Numbered from the stretch's first letter, positions 47,620 through 56,511 are shown. The stretch is 64,000 bases of DNA from Haloactinopolyspora alba (GCF_003014555.1 NZ_PYGE01000006.1:186001-250000), one strand, 5' to 3'. Numbers and translations: made by a program. Notes: a model not told the origin generated them from the sequence alone.

Positions 47620-48060
47620 TCACTGGCCGAAGCCGCGCTCGCGGCGGTCGCGCCACCGCTGTTCCATGCGCTCCATGAACGAACCGTTGTTCTTCGGCCG
47701 CTTACGGGCCTTGGGCCGGCGCTGGCGACGGCTGGACCCGGGGCTGATGTCCGGAATGTCAGCGGCGGCCTCGCCGGCGGAGTCGCCCTGGGGAACCCGC
47801 CGCCAGGACGTCACCCCATACCACGACGAGCCGAGCATGACGACGAACCCGGCCACGCCGAGCGGGATCACCTGAGCCACCGCGCCGGTCATGAGCATGA
47901 CGATGCCGACGACGAAGATCAACCCGGCTATGACGGCACGGCGCCGATACCGCCGTCGTAGATCCGCACCTCGCATCGCTGTCGCGAACTTGGGATCCTC
48001 AGCGAGGAGCGCCTGCTCCATTTGCTCGAGCAGCCGCTGCTCATGATCGGAGAGTGGCAC
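47620..48060 (-). CDS. DUF3040 membrane protein
   Basis: A 146-residue protein of an actinobacterial family that starts PLSDHEQRLLEQMEQALLAEDP and has two membrane helices (about 42-62 and 66-82), then a long basic tail rich in Arg and Lys. Function is unknown; similar proteins often sit near mraZ and the division cluster. GTG at 48060 has GGAGGGG just upstream and is the start seen in homologues; a longer frame exists but lacks support. Confidence 0.9.
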   Translation of the reverse strand: MPLSDHEQRLLEQMEQALLAEDPKFATAMRGADLRRRYRRRAVIAGLIFVVGIVMLMTGAVAQVIPLGVAGFVVMLGSSWYGVTSWRRVPQGDSAGEAAADIPDISPGSSRRQRRPKARKRPKNNGSFMERMEQRWRDRRERGFGQ

Positions 48061-48150
48061 CGTTCCCCTCCAATGAACACGGAACAACAAAGGCACCTGC
48101 TGTAAAGACCAGCATATGTCGACGGGGCCATGGACGAAAGCCGAGCACGC

Positions 48151-48927
48151 TCACCCGGGCACAGTTCTCGTGCCGTCGTCACCGCGGCGCGCCAGGACGT
48201 GCAACGCGGCGGCCACGGCGCGAAACGCCGGCTCCCGAACGGCCGCCGCCTCGAGTTCGGCCAGCGCAGCGGCCTCTCCCGGGTCCTCGACCACGCTGCC
48301 GGCCACCAGGTCCGTCAGCACCCGAACACCGTGGACCTCGACGACGTCCAGGCCGGCGTCGTCCATCAGCGTCGCCAGGCCGATCTCGTCGAATCGGCGC
48401 GGCAACGGGTCGGACAGGCCCCACCGTCCGTGTGCGTCGTCGATCAGCCGCCGGGCGTCCGCGAAGTGCCCGGCCAGCGCCTTCGCGATGACCGCGGCGT
48501 GCCGCTGTGCCGCCACCACGCTGCACGCACCGCCACGCCGCAAGCAGGTGGCGACGTCGGCCAGTGCCGTCCGCGGCTCGTCCACGACCTCGAGGACACC
48601 GTGGCACAGCACGAGGTCGGCACTGTCACCGTCGATCACGGTCAGCAACCCGGCCGCGTCGGCCTGCACCCCGCGCACCGCCTCCGCCACTCCCGCGTCG
48701 GCGGCGCGGCGTTCGAGCGTGGCCAGCGCGTTCGGACTCGGATCGACCACAGTGACCCGATGGCCCAGCTCCGCCAGCGGCACGGCGAACGTCCCGCTGC
48801 CGCCGCCGAGGTCGACGACGTCGAGGCTACGGCCCCCGGTGACCTCCGCCAGCCGTGTGAGCTCGACGCCCAGCTGCTGCCAGATCATCTCGGTGCGCGG
48901 GTGGCGGCGCGCGTGATCGGTCATCAT
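48151..48927 (-). CDS. SAM-dependent methyltransferase (class I)
   Basis: A 258-residue Rossmann-fold methyltransferase. Motif I is VVDLGGGSGTFAVPL, the acidic loop end is VVDPSPNALA, and the post-I region GVQADAAGLL and motif LVLCHGVLEVV follow. The C-terminal part has no visible substrate signature. Members of this kind near mraZ in actinobacteria are annotated only as methyltransferases. Two ATGs are in tandem at the start (48927 and 48924). It lies 25 bases downstream of the aldo/keto reductase gene. Confidence 0.88.
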   Translation of the reverse strand: MMTDHARRHPRTEMIWQQLGVELTRLAEVTGGRSLDVVDLGGGSGTFAVPLAELGHRVTVVDPSPNALATLERRAADAGVAEAVRGVQADAAGLLTVIDGDSADLVLCHGVLEVVDEPRTALADVATCLRRGGACSVVAAQRHAAVIAKALAGHFADARRLIDDAHGRWGLSDPLPRRFDEIGLATLMDDAGLDVVEVHGVRVLTDLVAGSVVEDPGEAAALAELEAAAVREPAFRAVAAALHVLARRGDDGTRTVPG

Positions 48928-48952
48928 CGCCCTGACCTCGTCCTGCCGACGT

Positions 48953-50014
48953 TCACGACCGGCTCGACCGTTCCCAGATGTTCAGCCCCGCTTCGACCGC
49001 GTATCCGTCGATCTCGGCGAGCTCGTCGTCGGTGAACTCGAGCCGCTCCAACGCGCCGAGGCTGTCCTGCAACTGCTCGACGGTACGCGCCCCGATCAGC
49101 ACCGACGTCACCCGCGCGTCACGCAGCGCCCAGGACAGCGCCAGCTGCGCCAGCGACTGCCCGCGACGGGAGGCGATCTGGTTCAGCGCACGGACCCTGG
49201 TCGTGACCTCGTCGGTGATCAGCGACGGCGCGAACGACCCGCCCTGCGCCGCACGCGAGTCCTGCGGGACACCGTTCAGGTACTTCCCGGTCAGCAGGCC
49301 CTGCGCGAGCGGCGAGAAGGCGATGACCCCGAGACCGTGATCGGCCGTGGTTTCCAGCAGGTCCGGCTCGATCCACCGGTTGAACATCGAGTACGACGGC
49401 TGGTGAATCGCCAGTGGGGTTCCCAGCTCGCGCATGATCCGCACGGCCTGTGCGGTGCGCTCGGCGGAGTACGAGGAGATGCCGGCGTACAGGGCACGAC
49501 CGGAGCGCACCGCCGTGTCCAGGGCGCCCATCGTCTCTTCGAGCGGCGTGTCGGGGTCGACGCGGTGCGAGTAGAAGATGTCGACGTAGTCGAGGCCCAT
49601 CCGCTCGAGCGACTCGTCCAGGCTCGCGAGGAGGTACTTGCGCGAACCCCAGTCGCCGTACGGTCCCGGCCACATGTCGTATCCCGCCTTCGTCGAGATG
49701 ACGAGCTCGTTGCGGTACGGACGCAGATCCTCGGCGAAGATCCGGCCGAAGTTCTTCTCCGCCGACCCCGGAGGCGGACCGTAGTTGTTGGCCAGGTCGA
49801 TGTGCGTGATGCCGCGGTCGATGGCGGTGCGGACGATCTCACGCTGGGTCGCCAGCGGCGTGGTGTCGCCGAAGTTCTGCCACAGGCCCAGCGACACGGC
49901 CGGCAGGTGCAGCCCCGTGGCGCCGATGCGGCGATAGTCCATCGTGTCGTAGCGCTGTTCGTCGGCCCGGTACGGCGCGTTCTGGTGGAGGTTCTTCGTC
50001 GGACGGTCTGCCAT
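48953..50014 (-). CDS. aldo/keto reductase, YghZ-like (L-glyceraldehyde 3-phosphate reductase type)
   Basis: A 353-residue (alpha/beta)8 barrel NADPH reductase. The catalytic tetrad positions are visible: Asp and Tyr in DLANNYGPPPGSAEKN, Lys in STKAGYDMWPGPYG and His in DIFYSHRVD. The GPYGDWGSRKYL segment is typical of the AKR14/YghZ group, which reduces methylglyoxal and L-glyceraldehyde 3-phosphate. ATG at 50014; TAGGTT lies 7 bases upstream, giving a leaderless transcript. Only 19 bases separate it from the divergent gene at 50034. Confidence 0.92.
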   Translation of the reverse strand: MADRPTKNLHQNAPYRADEQRYDTMDYRRIGATGLHLPAVSLGLWQNFGDTTPLATQREIVRTAIDRGITHIDLANNYGPPPGSAEKNFGRIFAEDLRPYRNELVISTKAGYDMWPGPYGDWGSRKYLLASLDESLERMGLDYVDIFYSHRVDPDTPLEETMGALDTAVRSGRALYAGISSYSAERTAQAVRIMRELGTPLAIHQPSYSMFNRWIEPDLLETTADHGLGVIAFSPLAQGLLTGKYLNGVPQDSRAAQGGSFAPSLITDEVTTRVRALNQIASRRGQSLAQLALSWALRDARVTSVLIGARTVEQLQDSLGALERLEFTDDELAEIDGYAVEAGLNIWERSSRS

Positions 50015-50021
50015 ACGTGCG

Positions 50022-50027
50022 AACCTA
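50022..50027 (-). promoter_or_regulatory. -10 element of the leaderless aldo/keto reductase promoter
   Basis: TAGGTT on the minus strand is followed by 7 bases and the ATG at 50014. It lies inside the 19-base gap to the divergent gene. Confidence 0.55.
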
Positions 50028-50033
50028 CCGGTT

Positions 50034-50870
50034 GTGCCCCGCTCGCGTACCAACACCCGGCCCCGCCCCGCGGACTACGCGGGCCGGCACCGGATCGACT
50101 CCGGCGAGGCCGAGCTCGTCGCCGACCGTGACGATCCGGGCGGCTGGTCGGTGCTGGTCAACGGTGCTCCGAGCTCGTACGTCCACCTCGACGACCCCAC
50201 CCGCCTCGACTACGAGTACATGCAGTGGACCGGGCACGTCCTGGACGCGATCGGCGAAGCCGGAACGCCGGTACGGGCCGTCCACGTCGGCGGCGCCGCC
50301 TGCACGCTCGCCCGGTACGTCGCGGCTACGCGACCCGGGAGCAGGCAGACCGTCTTCGAGGTGGACGCGGCGCTGGTGACACTGATGCGACAGGCGTTCG
50401 CACTGCGTTCGGTGCCAGGGCTGCGCCTGCGCACCGGCGACGGCTTGCAGGGCCTGGCCGGGCTCGACGACGGTGGCGCCGACGTCGTCGTCCGGGACGC
50501 GTTCGACGGTGCCCGGGTGCCGCGGCATCTCACGACCGTGCGGTTCCATGCCGAAGTGGCCCGTGTCCTGACCGAGGACGGCGTGTACGTGGGCAACGTC
50601 GCGGACACCTCGGACGTACGCGAGTCCCGGGCCGAGGCGGCGGCCGCGGCGGCCGTGTTCGAGCAGGTCGCCCTGGTCGCGGAGCCCGGGCAGCTGCGCG
50701 GGCGCCGCTACGGCAACGTCGTCATCGTCGCCTCGCGCGCTCCCCTGCCCGAGGACGTGCTGGTCCGCCGCCTCGCCGGGGGTGCCGTCCGTGCCCGTTA
50801 CGTCCCCCCGGATCGGGTCCGCGAACTCATCGCCGGGGTCCACCCCACCCCCGACCCGCCTGCGGAATGA
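50034..50870 (+). CDS. spermidine-synthase-like methyltransferase-fold protein
   Basis: A 278-residue protein of the spermidine synthase-like superfamily: YVHLDDPTRLDYEYMQW at the N-terminus, the cofactor loop VHVGGAACTLARYVA, the acidic residue in VFEVDAALV, and RDAFDGARVP. Such stand-alone proteins in actinobacteria have not all been shown to make polyamines, and several polyamine-site residues are not recognisable here. GTG at 50034; a short N-terminal basic tail may begin a little later. The stop codon TGA lies inside repeat element B. Confidence 0.82.
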   Translation: MPRSRTNTRPRPADYAGRHRIDSGEAELVADRDDPGGWSVLVNGAPSSYVHLDDPTRLDYEYMQWTGHVLDAIGEAGTPVRAVHVGGAACTLARYVAATRPGSRQTVFEVDAALVTLMRQAFALRSVPGLRLRTGDGLQGLAGLDDGGADVVVRDAFDGARVPRHLTTVRFHAEVARVLTEDGVYVGNVADTSDVRESRAEAAAAAAVFEQVALVAEPGQLRGRRYGNVVIVASRAPLPEDVLVRRLAGGAVRARYVPPDRVRELIAGVHPTPDPPAE

Positions 50871-50942
50871 CCACGTTCACCATGGAATTCCATGCGTCAC
50901 CACCCCTGCAGGCCTGGTGACGCAGGTACAAGCCTGGTGATG
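50864..50942. repeat. palindrome-rich element B, 79 bp
   Basis: Starts on the stop codon of the spermidine-synthase-like gene. It holds the perfect 14-base palindrome CATGGAATTCCATG, then CCTGCAGG and AGGCCT. It aligns without gaps to the reverse complement of 60031-60109 (68 of 79 bases identical, with a 35-base identical core at 50881-50915). Confidence 0.85.
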
Positions 50943-50975
50943 TGGCGACGCTCACCCGGAGCCGCCCATCGGACG

Positions 50976-51827
50976 TCACTTCAGGTGCGCCACCGCCTCC
51001 GGGCGAGCGGCGAGATACTCGCGCAACGTGACCGGGGCATGCCCGGCCAGGTCGTCGACGACGTCACTCACGACGTCCAGCTCGCCGGTCCCGATCGCGG
51101 CATACGACGTCACCCAGCCCTCGATCTCCCACGCCTCGGCGCCGCTGTCGGCGCGCGACGACCGGGCCTCGTCCATGCTCTCCGGCCGGTACACCACCTC
51201 ACGCCCGGCGGCCTCGGACAACGCCTGCGCGGTCTCGTCGAGAGTCAGCGCCTCGCGGCCGGTGACGTCGTACGTCTGACCGTCGTGCACGTCATCGGTC
51301 AGGATCGCCGCCGCGACGTCAGCGATGTCGTCGCGGGCGACCCAGGCCACGCGACCGTCTCCCGCCGGTCCGCGGATCACACGGTCGGCGCCCGCCCAGG
51401 ACGGCGCGAGGTCGAGGTACAGACTCGGCCGCAGGAACGTGAACGACACGCCGATCCCGCGGATGAACTCCTCGGTGTGCCAGTGGTCCCGGGCGAACGT
51501 GAAGGTCGCGTCGGACGCCGCTGCCAGGAACGAGGTGTAGACCACCCGGGACACACCCGCCGCGGCGGCCGCCCGCACCGCCGTGCGGTGCTGCTCGAGC
51601 CGGTCCGCCGCCTCGCTCGCCGACACGAGCAGCAGCGAGTCGACCCCGACGAGCGCAGCGCGCATCGCGTCGAAGTCGCCGTAGGCCGCCTCCTCGACGT
51701 CCGCGCCTTCGAGCTGCGGTGCCCGCGCCGCGTCGCGGACGACGAGGCGAAGGTCGTGCCGGTGCTCGGCCAGCCGCGCCGCCACCCGGCCGCCGAGGTG
51801 GCCGGTCGCTCCCGTGATCGCATACAT
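50976..51827 (-). CDS. NmrA-like NAD(P)-binding protein (QorB-type)
   Basis: A 283-residue Rossmann-fold protein of the atypical short-chain dehydrogenase group. It opens MYAITGATGHLGGRVA, the dinucleotide loop, with VVYTSFLAA and FLRPSLYLDLAPSW later. NmrA-like members sense or reduce with NADP; QorB (YtfG) of E. coli is a quinone reductase of this shape. The active-site Tyr/Lys pair is absent, as in the group. ATG at 51827 is used as the frame fits the loop; an upstream extension of 12 residues is unlikely. Confidence 0.87.
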   Translation of the reverse strand: MYAITGATGHLGGRVAARLAEHRHDLRLVVRDAARAPQLEGADVEEAAYGDFDAMRAALVGVDSLLLVSASEAADRLEQHRTAVRAAAAAGVSRVVYTSFLAAASDATFTFARDHWHTEEFIRGIGVSFTFLRPSLYLDLAPSWAGADRVIRGPAGDGRVAWVARDDIADVAAAILTDDVHDGQTYDVTGREALTLDETAQALSEAAGREVVYRPESMDEARSSRADSGAEAWEIEGWVTSYAAIGTGELDVVSDVVDDLAGHAPVTLREYLAARPEAVAHLK

Positions 51828-51900
51828 GTGCCCATCGTCACCGACCCGATGGGTGTTGGCCACCGACTATGCCGAACCGCGGACGCATTGCTCCGCCGAG

Positions 51901-51928
51901 CAGGCGACGTTCGAGCGAACGTCGCCTG
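51901..51928 (-). terminator. terminator after the uridine-kinase-like gene
   Basis: CAGGCGACGTTC-GAGC-GAACGTCGCCTG is a perfect 12-bp stem (13 if the loop is closed further), 2 bases past the stop at 51930. Confidence 0.85.
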
Positions 51929-51929
51929 G

Positions 51930-52535
51930 TCAGGTGTTGTCGACAAGCACGCTTGCTCGTTCCCGGGGCATGCACGTCTCGAGATACATCCGCTGCCCTT
52001 CGACATACCGCCGCATCGACGGATCATCCGGGTCGGGAGACGTGCCGTCCCGCTCGGCCATGCGCCGCGCGGTCTCGGCGAAAGGCACGTCCAAGAAGAT
52101 CGACCAGTCCCAACGGTCAACGAGCTGGTCTCTGTGCAGGAACATCCCCTCGACGATGACGACGCAGTCGGTCGGCATCTCCTCGACCGGGCCGTCAACA
52201 GGAGCATCCCGCCGGTGATCGAAGATCCGGCGGCGGACCCGACGGTCACCGTCGGGCCCGAGCGGATCCAAGACGTTCCGAACAAGACTGTCGAGATCGT
52301 AGGTGTCGCGGAAGAATCCCTCCGGGGAGTCCCGGCCGAGCGAGTAACGGGCGGCCCGCGGCGCCAGAAAGTCGTCTTCATGGACGACGAAGCACCGGCG
52401 TCCTGCACGCTCTACGGCGGCGGCGAGTTTCAGCGCGAAGGTCGTCTTTCCCGACCCATCCACACCGTCGACCGCCACCAGTCCGGGCCCGCTCAACACC
52501 GCGATGCTCTTCGCATACCGATCCAGCCGGTCCAC
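51930..52535 (-). CDS. uridine-kinase-like P-loop kinase
   Basis: A 201-residue P-loop NTPase with Walker A GVDGSGKT at about 24-31, followed by VVHEDDFLAPR, FDHRRDAPVDGP, VVIVEGMFLHRD and FLDVPFAETARRMAERD. This is the uridine/phosphoribulokinase-like fold found in many stand-alone actinobacterial proteins. The family does not fix the substrate, and uridine is a guess. It is transcribed alone and followed by a strong terminator. Confidence 0.84.
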   Translation of the reverse strand: MDRLDRYAKSIAVLSGPGLVAVDGVDGSGKTTFALKLAAAVERAGRRCFVVHEDDFLAPRAARYSLGRDSPEGFFRDTYDLDSLVRNVLDPLGPDGDRRVRRRIFDHRRDAPVDGPVEEMPTDCVVIVEGMFLHRDQLVDRWDWSIFLDVPFAETARRMAERDGTSPDPDDPSMRRYVEGQRMYLETCMPRERASVLVDNT

Positions 52536-52695
52536 GACCCGGACACTACCCGGGACGCGCCGGCGCAGCTTTCAGGTTTGGTCGGCTTCGCGCTGACTGG
52601 TTGTCGACCGGCCGCACCGAATCCGCGTTCTCCGATGCAACAGCCGCACATCCGACGCCTCCGTCGCACAGACATGCCGCCCGGGGCGCACGCAC

Positions 52696-52731
52696 GAGAG
52701 GGGCTGTCGACCGTGGTCGACAGCCCCTCTC
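52696..52731 (-). terminator. strong terminator after nrdJ
   Basis: Bases 52696-52711 and 52716-52731 are exact reverse complements (16 bp) around the 4-base loop CGTG. It lies about 40 bases past the nrdJ stop. Confidence 0.9.
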
Positions 52732-52769
52732 ATCTGGGCCTTCTCATGCCGGCTCGGCGGAACCCGCTC

Positions 52770-55649
52770 TCAGCTGCAACCGCTGGTCGAGCCGCAGCCC
52801 TCGCAGACGTAGCAGCTTCCGGCCGGCCGCATCTTCGTGCCGCAGGTGAAGCAGAGCGGAGCGTCCGTGCTGGTGCCCTGGATCGCTTCGAGCAGCTCGG
52901 TCGACGTGTGTGCGTCCGACTGTGCGGGACGTTCCGTGGTCACCGGCTTCGGCGGTGCGGTGCCGTCGTCGGCCCTCGTCGTCTCCGTGCCACCGGCCGT
53001 GGCCGACTGTTGCTGCTCACCGTTGTCGTCGACCGGTGCGTACTCGCCGGTCTCGATCTGTTGCTTCCGCTCGGCCACCGTGTAGATGCCCAGCGCCGAG
53101 CGCTCCTCGAACGGCAGGTGGTCCAGCGCGAGCCGCCGGAAGATGTAGTCCACCACGCTCTGGGCCATCCGTACGTCCGGATCGTCGGTCATCCCCGACG
53201 GCTCGAAGCGCATGTTGGTGAACTTCTGGACGTACGTCTCGAGCGGCACACCGTGTTGCAGCGCGACCGACACGGCGATCGAGAACGCGTCCATGATGCC
53301 CGACAGCGTCGACCCCTGCTTGCCGAGCTTGAGGAACACCTCACCCAGTCCGTCGTCCGGGTAGGAACCCGCGGTCATGTACCCCTCGGCGCCGCCAACC
53401 GTGAACGACGTCGTCAGACTCGGACGGGACTTGGGCAGCCGCTTGCGGGTGGGGCGGTACTCGACGACGACTTCCTTGCTGTCCTGCGCCTTGGCGGTCT
53501 TGGAGGAGGCGTCCGACAGCGGCTGACCGACCTTGCAGTTGTCCCGGTAGACGGCCAGGGCCTTGAGCCCCAGCTTCCAACCCTGCAGGTAGACGTTCTC
53601 GATATCCTCGACCGTCGCCGCCTCCGGCATGTTGACGGTCTTGGAGATCGCGCCGGACAGGAACGGCTGGACCGCGGCCATCATGCGCACGTGGCCCATC
53701 GGCTGGATGGAGCGCGGCTGGCCGGCGGCGCAGTCGAACACCGAGTAGTGCTCCTGCCGAAGCCCCGGAGCGTCGACGACGTTGCCGTGCTCGGCGATGT
53801 ACTCCACGATCGCCTCGATGGTCTCGCGCGCGTAGCCCAGCTTCTCCAGAGCCCGCGGAACCGTGTTGTTGACGATCTGCATCGACCCGCCGCCGACCAG
53901 CTTCTTGAATTTGACCAGCGAGAAGTCCGGCTCGATGCCGGTCGTGTCGCAGTCCATCATGAAGCCGATCGTCCCGGTTGGTGCGAGCAGCGACGCCTGT
54001 GCGTTGCGCCAGCCGTTCCGCTCGCCGATCCGGTTGCCCTGCGCCCAGACCTCCGTCGCGGCCTTGCGCACGTCCTCGTCCAGTGCGTGAACGGTCCGCA
54101 GGCTGTCGTTGGCGGCCGCGTGCTTGCGCATGACCCGCGCGTGAGCCTCGGCGTTGCGGGCGTAACCGTCGTACGGCCCGACGACGCCGGCCAGCTCCGC
54201 CGACCTCTTGTACGCCGCACCGGTCATCAGCGACGTGATGGCCGCCGACAGCGCCCGGCCGCCCTCCGAGTCGTAGGCGATCCCCGAGGCCATGAGCAGC
54301 GCACCGAGGTTGGCGTAGCCGATGCCGAGCTGGCGGTAGGCACGGGTGGTCTCGGTGATGGCGTCGGTCGGGAAGTCGGCGAAGCCGATCGAGATGTCCA
54401 TGGCCGTGATGACCATCTCGACGGCCTTCGCGAAGGTCTCGCTGTCGAACCCGCCGTCGTCGCGCACGAACTTGAGCAGGTTCAGGCTGGCCAGGTTGCA
54501 GCTGGAGTTGTCCAGGCTCATGTACTCCGAGCACGGGTTCGACGCGGTGATGCGCCCCGTCTCGGGATTGGTGTGCCAGTCGTTGATCGTGTCGTCGTAC
54601 TGCAGGCCGGGGTCGGCACACTGCCACGCCGCCTCGGCCATGCTGGTGAACAGCGAACGCGCGTCGACCGTGTCGAGCACCTCGCCGGTCAGGCGAGAGC
54701 GCAGGCCGAACTGTTCGCCCGCCTCGACCGCGCGCATGAACTCGTCGGAGACCCGCACCGAGTTGTTCGCGTTCTGGTACTGCACGGAGACGATGTCGCC
54801 GCCACCGAGGTCGACGTCGAACCCGGCGTCACGCAGCGCACGGATCTTGTGCTCTTCACGCGCCTTCGTCTGGACGAACTCCTCGATGTCCGGGTGGTCG
54901 ACGTCCAGGACGACCATCTTCGCCGCCCGCCGGGTGGCACCGCCGGACTTGATGGTGCCGGCCGACGCGTCCGCACCTCGCATGAAGCTCACCGGCCCCG
55001 ACGCGGTCCCGCCCGACGACAACAGCTCCTTGCTCGAACGGATGCGGGACAGGTTCAGCCCTGCGCCCGACCCGCCTTTGAAGATCATGCCCTCTTCGCG
55101 GTACCAGTTCAGGATCGAATCCATCGAGTCGTCGACGGACAGGATGAAGCAGGCCGAGACCTGCTGCGGCGCCGCCGTTCCGACGTTGAACCAGACCGGG
55201 GAGTTGAAGCTGAACACCTGGTGCAGCAGCATCCAGGTCAGCTCGTGCTCGAACACCTCCGCGTCGTCCGGCGTCGCGAAGTAGCCGTCGCGCTCACCCG
55301 CGTCGCGGTAGGTCTTGACCACCCGGTCGATCAGCTGCCGCAGGCTCCACTCCCGCGCGTCGGTGCCGACGGCTCCGCGGAAGTACTTCGTCGCCACGAT
55401 GGTCGACGCGTTCAACGTCCAGGACTCGGGGAACTCCACGCCCTTCTGCTCGAAGACGGTCTCGCCGGTCTTCCAGTTCTGCTGGAACACGTCCCGCCGC
55501 TCCCAGGCCACCTCGTCATACGGGTGCACGCCAGGTGTCGTGAAGATCCGCTCGATGGTGAGTCCCCGTGCAGCCGCCTTGCCCTTCGACCGGCCGGCGC
55601 CCTTGCCACCGGATCCGCCTCGAGCCGGACCGCTCACCGTCTCTGTCAT
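52770..55649 (-). CDS. nrdJ: vitamin B12-dependent ribonucleotide reductase (class II)
   Basis: A 959-residue coenzyme-B12-dependent reductase that makes deoxynucleotides with or without oxygen. Marks are FSFNSPVWFNVGT, the active-site cysteine in NPCSEYMSLDNSSCNLASL, GGATRRAAKMVVLD, and ATPTGTIGFMMDCDTTGIEP (split: APTGTIGF and CDTTGIEP). The C-terminal tail has CFTCGTKMRPAG and CYVCEGCGSTSGCS, a zinc-ribbon-like domain that carries reducing equivalents. It lies 96 bases downstream of nrdR, as in Streptomyces nrdRJ, with a terminator after it. Confidence 0.97.
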   Translation of the reverse strand: MTETVSGPARGGSGGKGAGRSKGKAAARGLTIERIFTTPGVHPYDEVAWERRDVFQQNWKTGETVFEQKGVEFPESWTLNASTIVATKYFRGAVGTDAREWSLRQLIDRVVKTYRDAGERDGYFATPDDAEVFEHELTWMLLHQVFSFNSPVWFNVGTAAPQQVSACFILSVDDSMDSILNWYREEGMIFKGGSGAGLNLSRIRSSKELLSSGGTASGPVSFMRGADASAGTIKSGGATRRAAKMVVLDVDHPDIEEFVQTKAREEHKIRALRDAGFDVDLGGGDIVSVQYQNANNSVRVSDEFMRAVEAGEQFGLRSRLTGEVLDTVDARSLFTSMAEAAWQCADPGLQYDDTINDWHTNPETGRITASNPCSEYMSLDNSSCNLASLNLLKFVRDDGGFDSETFAKAVEMVITAMDISIGFADFPTDAITETTRAYRQLGIGYANLGALLMASGIAYDSEGGRALSAAITSLMTGAAYKRSAELAGVVGPYDGYARNAEAHARVMRKHAAANDSLRTVHALDEDVRKAATEVWAQGNRIGERNGWRNAQASLLAPTGTIGFMMDCDTTGIEPDFSLVKFKKLVGGGSMQIVNNTVPRALEKLGYARETIEAIVEYIAEHGNVVDAPGLRQEHYSVFDCAAGQPRSIQPMGHVRMMAAVQPFLSGAISKTVNMPEAATVEDIENVYLQGWKLGLKALAVYRDNCKVGQPLSDASSKTAKAQDSKEVVVEYRPTRKRLPKSRPSLTTSFTVGGAEGYMTAGSYPDDGLGEVFLKLGKQGSTLSGIMDAFSIAVSVALQHGVPLETYVQKFTNMRFEPSGMTDDPDVRMAQSVVDYIFRRLALDHLPFEERSALGIYTVAERKQQIETGEYAPVDDNGEQQQSATAGGTETTRADDGTAPPKPVTTERPAQSDAHTSTELLEAIQGTSTDAPLCFTCGTKMRPAGSCYVCEGCGSTSGCS

Positions 55650-55745
55650 GAATTCTCCCTCGTCGTTCCCCCGCCCGGGAGGCCCGGGTGTTCGGCTCTA
55701 CGTCCACTCCCACATCGCACCGGCCCGTGCCGACCGTGCATCCAG

Positions 55746-56270
55746 CTACGTCTCGGTCACCGTCAACGTGGAATCGGCGGCACGCTGCCCGCCTTTCGCG
55801 CCGGCGGAATCCGTGGTGTCCGGCGTTTCCCGCTGACGCAGCACCGCGATCTCGGCCTCGAAGTCCGCCAGGCTGTCGAAGTCGCGATAGACGCTCGCGA
55901 ACCGCAGGTAGGCGACCTCGTCGAGGTCTCGCAACGGCGTCAGGATCGCCAGTCCGACTTCCTGGCTCGGGATCTCCGCACCCCCGGCGGCGCGGAACTG
56001 CTCCTCGACCCGCTGCGCGAGCCGGGCCAGGGCGTCCTCGCTGACTCCCCGTCCCTGGCATGCGCGGCGCACTCCCGCGATGACCTTTTCTCTGCTGAAC
56101 GGCTCCGTCGCGCCGGAGCGCTTCACAACCGCCAGCGTCAACTGCTCCACGGTGGTGAATCGGCGGTCGCACGCCAGACACTGCCGCCGCCGGCGGATGA
56201 CGGTGCCCTCGTCGGCGGTGCGGCTGTCGACGACCCGGCTGTCAGCGTGACGACAGAACGGACAGTGCAC
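55746..56270 (-). CDS. nrdR: transcriptional repressor NrdR
   Basis: A 174-residue ATP/dATP-sensing repressor of ribonucleotide reductase genes. The zinc ribbon is [16 protein letters not shown] with CLACDRRF; the ATP-cone domain follows with [17 protein letters not shown] and [21 protein letters not shown] at 56270 opens the zinc ribbon exactly as homologues do; GGGGAGA is upstream. It is the first gene of nrdRJ and probably binds the box at 56365-56380 to repress its own operon. Confidence 0.96.
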   Translation of the reverse strand: MHCPFCRHADSRVVDSRTADEGTVIRRRRQCLACDRRFTTVEQLTLAVVKRSGATEPFSREKVIAGVRRACQGRGVSEDALARLAQRVEEQFRAAGGAEIPSQEVGLAILTPLRDLDEVAYLRFASVYRDFDSLADFEAEIAVLRQRETPDTTDSAGAKGGQRAADSTLTVTET

Positions 56271-56311
56271 CGCGCATCTCCCCCTTTCGCGGCTCTGTGG
56301 ACGACCTGGGG

Positions 56312-56342
56312 ACAACCTGTGCACCCTCGACCACAACCTGTG
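56312..56342. repeat. direct repeat ACAACCTGTG spaced two helical turns
   Basis: ACAACCTGTG occurs at 56312-56321 and 56333-56342, 21 bases apart start to start, between the candidate NrdR box and the nrdR start. CCACAACCTGTGG at the second copy is a palindrome. Confidence 0.65.
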
Positions 56343-56364
56343 GACGGCTTACAGCCATGTAACT

Positions 56365-56380
56365 ACTAGATATAGGGGTA
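56365..56380 (-). promoter_or_regulatory. candidate NrdR box
   Basis: On the minus strand CCCCTATATCTAGTAG matches the NrdR box core CTATATCTAG (consensus acaCwAtATaTwGtgt) about 95 bases before nrdR. A second box at the expected 31-32 bases is not clear. Confidence 0.6.
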
Positions 56381-56482
56381 GCGTACGTCGCCACATCTCG
56401 AATATCAACCAACTTCGCGACAGCAGCGAGGCGGCGCGACATACCTGCAGGTCACCCGTCACGCCGGCAGCGGGCATCTCAC

Positions 56483-56511
56483 GACCCCGGCGCGTCGGCT
56501 CGCGCCGGGTC
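56483..56511 (-). terminator. terminator after the LysM gene
   Basis: GACCCCGGCGCG-TCGGCT-CGCGCCGGGTC is an 11-bp stem with one bulged C, 22 bases past the LysM gene stop. The perfect palindrome CCGTCGATCGACGG (56517-56530) stands between. Confidence 0.75.

Noticed and set aside
55650-55745. B12 riboswitch before nrdJ
   Set aside because: Only 96 bases separate nrdR and nrdJ, too short for a cobalamin riboswitch, and no B12-box sequence is seen.
50892-56369. An 1825-codon open frame on the plus strand across nrdJ and its neighbours
   Set aside because: It runs antisense to nrdJ, nrdR and others; high GC makes such long antisense frames common, and the product has no recognisable domain.
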